Assembly: GCF_036588685.1 (NCBI RefSeq)
Contig: NC_086382.1
Location: forward strand, 69,537,999 to 69,601,998
Source: Mytilus trossulus
Lineage: Eukaryota; Mollusca; Bivalvia; Mytilida; Mytilidae
Reading direction: 5' to 3'
DNA: 64,000 nucleotides
Under the pieces are notes generated by a model. That model saw nothing but the letters and a program-made list of their open reading frames with translations. It was not told the origin of the DNA and made no database searches. Shown piece by piece: positions 56,617 through 64,000 of this stretch. The position numbers were made by a program, and so were the translations under genes. Numbering within the stretch: position 1 is the stretch's first letter; the number at the start of each line of letters is the position of its first letter.

Positions 56617-56856
56617 CTACCTACATTTTGACAAAAACATAAATCTGTGCAAGGAAGACCCTGCTCCTTGCAAACACGTGCTGCCTAGCATGTTTTCCCC
56701 CTGACATGAACTAATTAGATCTTGTAGAAAGTCCGATGCCATTTGTCCCTCAAAGAAAACTGGCTCTAACGTGTCATCTTGCGCAACAAAGGCACATGGG
56801 GAGCCATTACCTCGGTTGACTAGATTTGCCGACAACCAAACTTTGCTTTGCCACAT
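56617..56856 (-). CDS. Unrecognised 79-codon frame inside the 3.4-kb element
   Basis: Starts ATG at 56856 and stops at 56617. Composition is more protein-like than the surroundings, with four cysteines and segments such as 'VNRGNGSPCAFVAQDD', 'FFEGQMASDFLQDLISS' and 'QGAGSSLHRFMFLSKC'. No signal peptide, membrane segment or known motif. It might be a captured host exon (a GTAG donor-like sequence follows near its end) or accidental. Function unknown. Confidence 0.3.
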   Translation of the reverse strand: MWQSKVWLSANLVNRGNGSPCAFVAQDDTLEPVFFEGQMASDFLQDLISSCQGENMLGSTCLQGAGSSLHRFMFLSKCR

Positions 56857-56904
56857 TGTACGTAGTACGTGATGCTTTAATACGAATTCACATGCCGAAA
56901 GCTT

Positions 56905-57012
56905 TTCGGTTGAATTGTTTTACACTGTCTTATCAGGGCCTTTTATAGCTGACTGCGGTATGGCCATTTGGGCTTTGCTCATTGGTGTAGGCCGTAAGGT
57001 GACCTAAGGCTA
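56905..57012 (+). repeat. R1 fragment inside the 3.4-kb element
   Basis: 'GAATTGTTTTACACTGTCTT', 'CAGGGCCTTTTATAGCTGAC' and 'GGCTTTGCTCATTGGTGTAG', the central part of R1, slightly diverged. Confidence 0.8.
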
Positions 57013-58440
57013 CATGATTACCGAAACGGCTTGGTTTTGTCCTAAAGAGGTTGAATATCGACTTTTAACCGATTCCAAAAAAAAAAACTTGAAGTTAAGG
57101 CACACCAACCCAGAGCATAAACGACCGGCATAATAAGACTATAAATGGAGTAATTATGTTATTACAATTTGACACCAGGCACTCTGCGAAAGTAGCACAT
57201 TTTCTCCGAATGTCATGCGAAATATTCATCGATACTGAAGAAAATGTTTCAAAAGACTTTGTCAAGAGACAAGTAACAAAACTTATCAAATAGGTTAACA
57301 ACATTGCTTCTGACATTTCCAACCATATGCATTTGTACTTGGTTATTTGCACGATAATAATCCCTAGATATATAAAAAAAAAATCCATTTTTTGTCATAA
57401 AATTGAGGCTGCTTCATAAAGTACATGCATACCGATTTGTCGTTAGTTTTGGTGGAGCTACTTAAGTCGGCTTTTATCTCAACCATTTTTAATTATGCTT
57501 TGGTGTTATTCGATGTCTTAACAGCGTCTCCATTGAAAATATCGCTAGCAAATACAATGCTAGATTTATATTGTCCTTGTTGAGCAAAAAAGGCAATGTC
57601 ATCCCCGTAGTACCTCTCAAGTTTAGCCTTATGTTTAGAGGAACTACAGTATGTCTTACTTATTTTATCTTTATTTTATCAGGTAAAAAAGACTGATACC
57701 TTGTCAAAAGTGTTGATTAAACAAGAGACTTTTTGTCAAGAATAAGGTCATTTTTGCATCTAGCGGGACTCGTTTTAACGAGATTGTTTAATTGTTCATG
57801 TAATTGAATAAAAAAACAAATCAAAAACACCTGAAAACCAAACGAACCCTAAAATGAAATTCACTTTCCCAGTTCAATTCAACAAAATCGAGTATACAAC
57901 AATACCAAACAACATAAATTAATCACAAGGCTTTGGAAATTATAAAATGAACAAGAAATATGCTTAAAAATGACTACAAATGACCTTCGCTAAATTGCTG
58001 AATGTGTGACTATAACTAGAAACCACAACAATGTCGGTAAATCTGTGACAAATATTCGGACTTGAAATCTGGATAAAAAGCAGATATTTAGTCAAATATT
58101 CACATTTTTAGGAATTAACTTCAAAAAGTAAATCGGGTCGATTGAAGTATTATACGGCGGCTTCATTGTTGTGCCTTTAAAATATACCTATACTGCACGT
58201 GCAAATAATGCTAGATGACAAACGATGATTTTTACAGTGTTATTTTCAACCATTTTTAGATGACTTAAGCATTAAATTTAGGACTATTTGGAAATGCCCT
58301 TACATTGTATGAAGTTCACAAATAACTTTATTTACCAATTTCATTCAAAAATTATTTTTTAGAACGGGTTTGTTGTGAAATTAGACTACCGAATCGGCAG
58401 TGGGGTATTCGATGCAAGTTGGGTAACGTCAGTAAAGGCT
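57013..58440. other. Interior of the 3.4-kb element, nothing recognised
   Basis: AT-rich; the only longer frame (57095-57388, minus) has no recognisable feature. Confidence 0.4.
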
Positions 58441-58598
58441 ATTTTTAACGTCATTTGTACCACATTTGATATTGACGACAAATATTTTTCTAAAGCTGAA
58501 TAATCGATAAACATTTTAGGACCTTAAAATTCTATGAGGTATTTAGGTAATTTAAAATCGTTAACTAAGCGACTTTTTCAACATTCGCCGCTCCACTA

Positions 58599-58680
58599 TA
58601 GACAAAACGCGCGTCTTCCGTATCAAATTATAAGTATGTTACCTTTAATAACTGTTCTCATACCGCTACCGAAACACACT
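58599..58680 (+). ncRNA. Hammerhead-ribozyme-like repeat family, 3' half
   Basis: GAC (58601-58603) would pair with GTC at 55216-55218. It is followed by AAAA (58604-58607) where the active core needs GAAA, then CGCGCGTC (58608-58615) with the GTC cleavage triplet, and the family tail 'TATCAAATTATAAGTATGTT'. The G-to-A change and the 3.4-kb interruption make this copy inactive (inference). Confidence 0.55.
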
Positions 58681-58753
58681 CTGTGTTTATGTTGAGATCG
58701 TCAAATTGATCAAGGAACTGTCAATGTTGAAGACTACGTTGGCAAATATTTAT

Positions 58754-58899
58754 ACAATATACGTATAGTGTCTTGAAATATGAAATTTTATTTGTATGAG
58801 GCATAGAAAGGGGGGAAATGCAAGGTTCTACCGAGCATTTTCCCGTTTCGTGCCGAATACAAATAAATTTTATATTTCAAGACACTATACGTATATTGT
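58754..58899. mobile_element. 146-bp palindromic MITE
   Basis: 'ACAATATACGTATAGTGTCT' at the left pairs with its reverse complement at the right. The arms extend about 50 bp, to GTATGAGGCA/TGCCGAATAC. The loop is about 45 bp. Confidence 0.75.
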
Positions 58900-60365
58900 T
58901 TTTATACTGAAATCGATAAAAACTTAAAATAAAATTAAAAAAAATATGTAACAAGTATTGTTTAAAAAAGTGTATGGAATTTCCCTCTTGGGGTACTATT
59001 TTGGGGTATTTCCCTTTGAGCATGGTCCAGGCGGTCAGACATTGACATTTTAAGGAATTAGAAAGGGAAAATTAACTTAATTGATAACATTTGATAAACA
59101 TGGTATATAAATCACCAATTTGAAGACATAACAAGTTTAAATTCATAAAAGTTTGACCATTGTTACTACACGTTGTCATGGTTGTGATGTGACGTTGTTG
59201 ATGAAACACACTAGTTCCGGTAAGTAGGCGGGGCTTATAGGTTAGTTGAGGTCATTGACGTATAAAGCTAATGTTTATACGTATAGCTTTATCTGTATAG
59301 TAAAATAGCTAATTGCAGTATAAATGTATTTTAGCAATTCATGTGGTTGAAATCGTATTTCAATGACGAAAAGTGCGCCATCATTTATTGTTTTACGTCC
59401 TTAAACACGTATATCTGGATCAATTTACTTGCTTGCAAAAAGAAGAACAATAGCAAACCTGCGTTGCAGTAAACTTAACCTAAGCGAGTTTCAATTAATT
59501 TTACATTATGTAGTTAAGCAGAATAAGTCACAATAAACTATAAACACATAGACAACAATATATAACTAATATAACTATAGTTCTATTATTTTGATTGTAC
59601 TGCTTGGTGTAGTCTTCAAACGGTTTAGTACTGTATATTCTTCATACTGAAAGCATTGTCCTTATTACTCCTGAAACGAAATATTTCATAGATGTATTTT
59701 AACAGTTTGTCTTCCATTGATAATTCAAGTACATCATTGTTGATGACTGCCAACAATTGTTCAGTGTAAAATTAAAAAAATATAATAAAAATTACATCCA
59801 TTTATTTCAATAACACCTTACACACACGCTTTTGTAAAATTCAACGGAATTTATTAACAAATGCATGCTTACCATCTGAACGTCTCTAATATCGCTATGC
59901 TTATAATTCAAGCGATTGCTTATGTGACTTCAGAAACGTCTGGCGGTTAATATTATACATTACAATATATGCTTGCCCAGTTTAACTACATAGTCTCACT
60001 CTGATTAATATTATTTCTTTTCATCAAAATATACAATCGGTTTTAACCCTTATAGAAACAAAAAAAATCACAACAACATTGCTTGCAGTTGTATAGTAAC
60101 TCTGAGGTCTGTGTTTAATGGCTGATGAATAGATGGCAGTTATTGAAAATTCAAATAATTCTTTTTTTCACAACTTTTTTTTTATGTTTTTGTTATTACA
60201 AAATACCGGTATAATATACTTATGTTGCATATGAATATTTTCACACTGAAATTTAGAGATCATGTATATATATTAAATGTCTGATTTATAAAAATAAATA
60301 TATAGTAGTTCTTGAAATTGTGGCTCCTCAATCATCTTCATTTCGTTTTCAATTCTGCTTTTTCC
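58900..60365. other. Intergenic stretch, nothing recognised
   Basis: No gene or repeat with a clear boundary was found. Confidence 0.45.
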
Positions 60366-60369
60366 CTTT

Positions 60370-60560
60370 TTTTATGCCCCACCTACGATAGTAGAGGGGC
60401 ACTATGTTTTCTGGTCTGTACGTCCGTTTGTCTGTCTGTTCGTTCGTCCGTCTTCCTGTCGTACCGTCCGTCCGTCAGTCCGTCCGTACGTCCGTTCATC
60501 CCGTTTCAGGTTAAAGATTTGTTGAAATTGAAGTCCAATCATCTCGAAACTTAATACACA
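60370..60560 (+). repeat. Bivalve GTCC-rich dispersed repeat
   Basis: 'ATGCCCCACCTACGATAGTA' then 'GGGGCACTATGTTTTCTGGT', a GTCCGTCC-rich tract of about 90 bp and 'CTCGAAACTTAATACACATG'. I recognise this as a common bivalve repeat; a reverse copy lies at 6545-6705. Confidence 0.75.
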
Positions 60561-60952
60561 TGTTCCTTATGATATGGTCTTTCTTATTTTAATGCCAAAT
60601 AAGAGTTATGACCCCAATTTCACTGAAGTCCACTGAACATAGAAAATGATAGTGCGTGACCTATTTTTCATTATTTTTTTCAAAAAAGCTGTACTTAGAC
60701 TAAACTATTGTAAAATTTAAGCGATGTCTGTAATTAATTTCTTTCTTTTATCTCGATATTACCTTTTTTCTCCTATTAGTTTACCAGAAATAAATTACCT
60801 AAACAAAAATGCATGCTTCTTTTAAAGGCAGATTGCGAGCTTAAATGAACAGTGACCCCATATTTTTATTTCATTTACAGAAAAAAATAGTGAAATCCTA
60901 TATTAGCCCCCTTAAGCATATACTATTCTGTAAATTACTACATATCTGTTAT

Positions 60953-61004
60953 TTTCAATTCAAGAGTCAAAATAGATATTTCAATTCAAGAGTCAAAATA
61001 GATA
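60953..61004. repeat. Two 26-bp tandem units
   Basis: 'TTTCAATTCAAGAGTCAAAA' plus TAGATA occurs at 60953 and 60979 without change. Confidence 0.9.
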
Positions 61005-61181
61005 TAAGAAATGAAATATGTCAGTCAAAAACAATTCCAAAAAGTATGAGAATAGTATGAATATAAAAATATAAAAAAAATTCAAACTTTTTTGTTTACT
61101 TTTTGTATTTGAAATATACCTATTCAAAACATGTTTAATTATTGTTAATATAATGCAATTTTTGAATTCCTAATTGTATGT

Positions 61182-64000
61182 TCATAGTTTCATACTGTAC
61201 CTTCGTCTATATATAAAATATGCCAACACGACTATAAATATTACAGCAACTACACATCCAATAGATATTCCTGTCACTGAACCACTGGATAATCCAGTCT
61301 GCTTAGCAGGTTGTTTTACTATAGTGATCAAAAGAAAAGATAAAATATTTTCATAAAAAAAGTAGATACTGTAATGTTTCTACCAACTTCAGCATTGGAA
61401 TTTGTAATTTTTTTTAATTCACATGATTTTGTAAGTGTACCGCCAAATAAAAAGTATGTGTAAAGTGTACAGGCAGTGATAGTATCTGTAAGATGATCCA
61501 GTGTCGTAAAGCAATCGCGTAGATATAGTAAGTTTTAAATTACTTTTGCAACGAATATCCTGTTTTACACATATACAGTGGAAGTGTATTTTGAGCTCTT
61601 TCTATCACTGGGCGTCTGTTATCAGACTCCTTTGAGTTTTTGGATTATTTTCTCTTACAATGTTTACCTCTGTCACTTTTATATGAACCGTATATACTAT
61701 TGTTTGCTTACATGTACATAAAAACGATATGTTTGAATACAAAGCACTATATTTACCTTCGCAGAATGTACCTTTCCACTCCGGTTTACATCCCTGTGAA
61801 CACACACCGTTACCTTTACATTTTCCTTTTAAGCAAGAATCACTGCATTTTTGAATACATTGTTTTCCATAATAACCATTTAAACAGTTCATACAGTGTC
61901 CGTCTAATGGATTACACGGCGTCAATGTGTTATCCGCTGAAGCACATTTTCCACATGTTTCATTACAAAATTGTCCAAATTGACCGGAAGCGCACGTTCC
62001 GATGCAAGAACCACTATATTTTTCACATATATATCCATTCGATGAACTATTTATACATTTTGTACTACATGTGTGATTGCAATTAAACCCAAATTTTGAC
62101 GGCGGACAAATGGAATTCGTAAAATTCATTGTGCAGTGAGTGTTATTGCATGGAGGTGATATATGAAGGCATCGGCCAGTAACTGGATGGCATATCAAAC
62201 AATTCTCCGGACAAGATACATCGCAGTTTCTTCCATATTTTCCAGGCGTACAACCTGCCATACAAACACCTTGTTGATCGCACTTTCCACCCATACATTG
62301 GCTGCATGATTCATTACAGTATCGCCCAAAGTGTTCATCCATACATCCGGCCGTGCACACGCCTTTTCTATCACATTTGCTATCCACGCAATTTCTACAC
62401 GATCGAGAGCACCGTGAACCAAAATGGCCATCATTGCAACCATCTAAAGGGACATAAGAAACAGTAAATGATTGTAAGTATGATACGACATGTCAAAAGT
62501 AGAATTATTCTTTTATATTAATGTCCAATAAATGGTAATTTTTAAAGACAAAGTTTATTTAAAAAATCATTTCAGACGTTAGGTGATAAAATAATTTGTT
62601 TCGATTACAATGAATTAAAAAAAACAATTGATACATAATTAATAAAACAAAAACAAAACAAAAACAAACATTTCAGTGTTAGAACTTGACGTTTTGTACT
62701 CAATTAAACTCGCATGTGTGAATATCGTATTTACACAAGCATATTCTTTTTTTTAAAATCAAGTGAATACATATACTGTCAAATGGTCATACAAAAAATA
62801 TAATGATGACTTAAAGCTAATTTATTTGTCATCATTGTGTCTTCGAAAAAAGCGGATTTACACAGATTATATTTTGATTAAATTGTTGCTACTAACTTTA
62901 CATTTGTTTTAATCAACCATGACTATAATGACTATAATATATATACCTTCACAAATACCAGTTGTTTGATTACATGTTCCTCCAAGACAGTTACCGCAAC
63001 CAAAATAGCAGTTGCTACCATAATATCCAGGGTTACATTTAATGCAATCACCAGACAACTGATCACAAGTTTTGTTTAAACAATAACTGGAACAAGTCAA
63101 CCTACATATGTCACCTGACCAACCATCTGTGCATCCATGTACGCATGTGCCATTAGTTGGGTCACAGAGACCATCAATGCAGTTAATGTCACATTTTCTA
63201 TCACATGTCCCTAAACTGTAAGGATTTTGATACCATCCTGGCGTACAACCTTCAAGACAACGTCCTGTACTGCCATTACATTTATCAAATAAACAGTTAT
63301 TACAAGGTGTGCAAAACTCTTTAAGTATGGGTTTGTAAAACCCGCCATCACACTCAACGCATCCGGCAGATTCAAAATTATTAACATTATCCTTAAAAAG
63401 GGTACATTTGGAGCAGTGTGGCGTTCGGAGGGAACATCCGTATTTGCATGTCGAATAATACCAATCAGGTTCACATCCAGACGGACATACACCGGTTGTG
63501 GAATTACAGACAGTGTCATTTCCGATACAATTACTGCTGCATTTATCAACACATTGATTCCCGTAATATCCTAACTGACACCCATCTAAACATTCACCAG
63601 TGATATTGTCACAGTTTAAATGTCCGCCCTTACAATTATCACTGCATCTACAACATCCTCCTATTTTCGGAAACCAACCAGGATGTTTACATTCGACACA
63701 ATGCGATAATGATTCTTTCTTTAAACATTGGTCAACGTCACATGTACATTGGTCACCAAAGAAGCCTGAATTGCATCCTGTACATTTGTCTCCACTTCTT
63801 TCACATGTTGTACAATTAGATGGACAAGTACTTTCGCAATATCGACCATAATAACCTTCTGAGCATACATTACAAGTCGTATTATCAATGCAGGAATCAC
63901 AGTTGTCAATACATGTATCATTACAGTCTTTTCCATACCAGCCTTTTGAACAGGTACACGAACCATCAAATATTGAACAAATCAAATTTCGACAGTTAAC
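61182..64000 (-). CDS. Multiple EGF-like domain type I membrane protein (MEGF/SREC-like), 3' part
   Basis: Three exons on the minus strand: 64000 (window edge) to 62947, 62443-61757, and 61318-61182; GT-AG introns, both in phase 1. About 625 residues are visible; the N terminus lies outside the window. The two large exons encode a run of Cys-rich EGF-like/laminin-EGF-like modules of the C-x-x-G-x-x-G-x-x-C type ('CQLGYYGNQC', 'CNPGYYGSNC', 'CMDEHFGRYC', 'CASGQFGQFC', 'CLNGYYGKQC'), with many N-glycosylation sequons. The last exon encodes a membrane helix ('GISIGCVVAVIFIVVLAYF') and a cytoplasmic tail of only about 8 residues (RRRYSMKL). Related proteins (MEGF10, Draper, scavenger receptor F) act in adhesion, engulfment and ligand uptake. 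The tail here has no ITAM or NPXY motif, so direct Draper-like signalling is unlikely (inference). Confidence 0.85.

Larger units (their letters stand above)
55227..58598. mobile_element. 3,372-bp non-autonomous transposon with about 150-bp terminal inverted repeats
   Basis: The left end TAGCGGAGCGGCG and right end (complement) TAGTGGAGCGGCG are inverted. Further in, 'AAATTACCTAAATACCTCAT' and 'TGTCGTCAATATCAAAT' occur in mirrored order on both sides. TAG stands on each side (55224-55226, 58599-58601). The flanks belong to one hammerhead-like repeat, so the insertion point is certain. A 3-bp TAG duplication suggests the PIF/Harbinger group, but this is inference. Inside are an R2 copy, an R1 fragment and a 79-codon frame; no transposase. 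Confidence 0.75.

Noticed and set aside
57095-57388. 97-aa minus-strand frame inside the 3.4-kb element
   Set aside because: No recognisable motif or protein-like conservation, and it spans AT-rich unique sequence.

Overview
The window is eukaryotic, AT-rich, intron-containing and full of repeats. It is almost certainly from a marine mussel (Mytilidae, probably Mytilus). The evidence is several dispersed repeats I recognise as typical of mussel genomes, such as the family ending in a tract like 'CTCATTGGCAATCATACC', together with bivalve-type GTCC-rich repeats, Penelope-like retroelements with a GIY-YIG endonuclease, and a dispersed hammerhead-ribozyme-like family. This assignment is from memory of such sequences, not from a search.

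Four host genes can be built with consistent splice sites and phases. (1) A secreted SUEL-type (rhamnose-binding) lectin of 213 residues, plus strand, three exons, 20624-25924. (2, 3) Two tandem paralogous two-pore-domain potassium channels (K2P), plus strand, six exons each with identical intron positions and phases: 33103-40017 (294 aa) and 45359-52107 (290 aa). (4) The 3' part of a multi-EGF-like type I membrane protein (MEGF/SREC-like), minus strand, 61182 to beyond 64000, ending in a transmembrane exon and an 8-residue cytoplasmic tail. No functional link between the four genes is visible.

Layout. 1-20 kb holds repeats and decayed retroelements: a non-LTR retrotransposon on the minus strand (3768-9303) split by a 2.4-kb insertion and cut at its 5' end by a TTAA-flanked inverted-repeat element, an AAT microsatellite, reverse transcriptase remnants, paired G22/C24 tracts and a 33-bp minisatellite. 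20-26 kb is the lectin gene, with two palindromic MITE-like elements and a 169-bp tandem repeat in intron 1. 26-31 kb is a frameshifted Penelope-like element flanked by tRNA-derived SINE copies. 33-52 kb holds the two K2P genes. Their introns differ mainly by transposon load: copy 1 intron 2 carries a 2,048-bp foldback element built from CGCGAAAA-type repeats with an 8-bp target duplication and a Penelope reverse transcriptase fragment at its centre. Copy 2 intron 4 carries nested elements, with a TTAA-flanked unit inside an inverted copy of its neighbour. 53-61 kb is intergenic, with a 3,372-bp terminal-inverted-repeat element that has split a hammerhead-ribozyme-like repeat. 61-64 kb is the EGF-repeat gene.

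The most unusual structure is the foldback element at 34631-36678. The nested insertions, several with target duplications and some checkable against uninterrupted sequence in this same window, are the second point of interest. Coordinates and phases were read by eye. Similarity statements are by inspection and no database was consulted.
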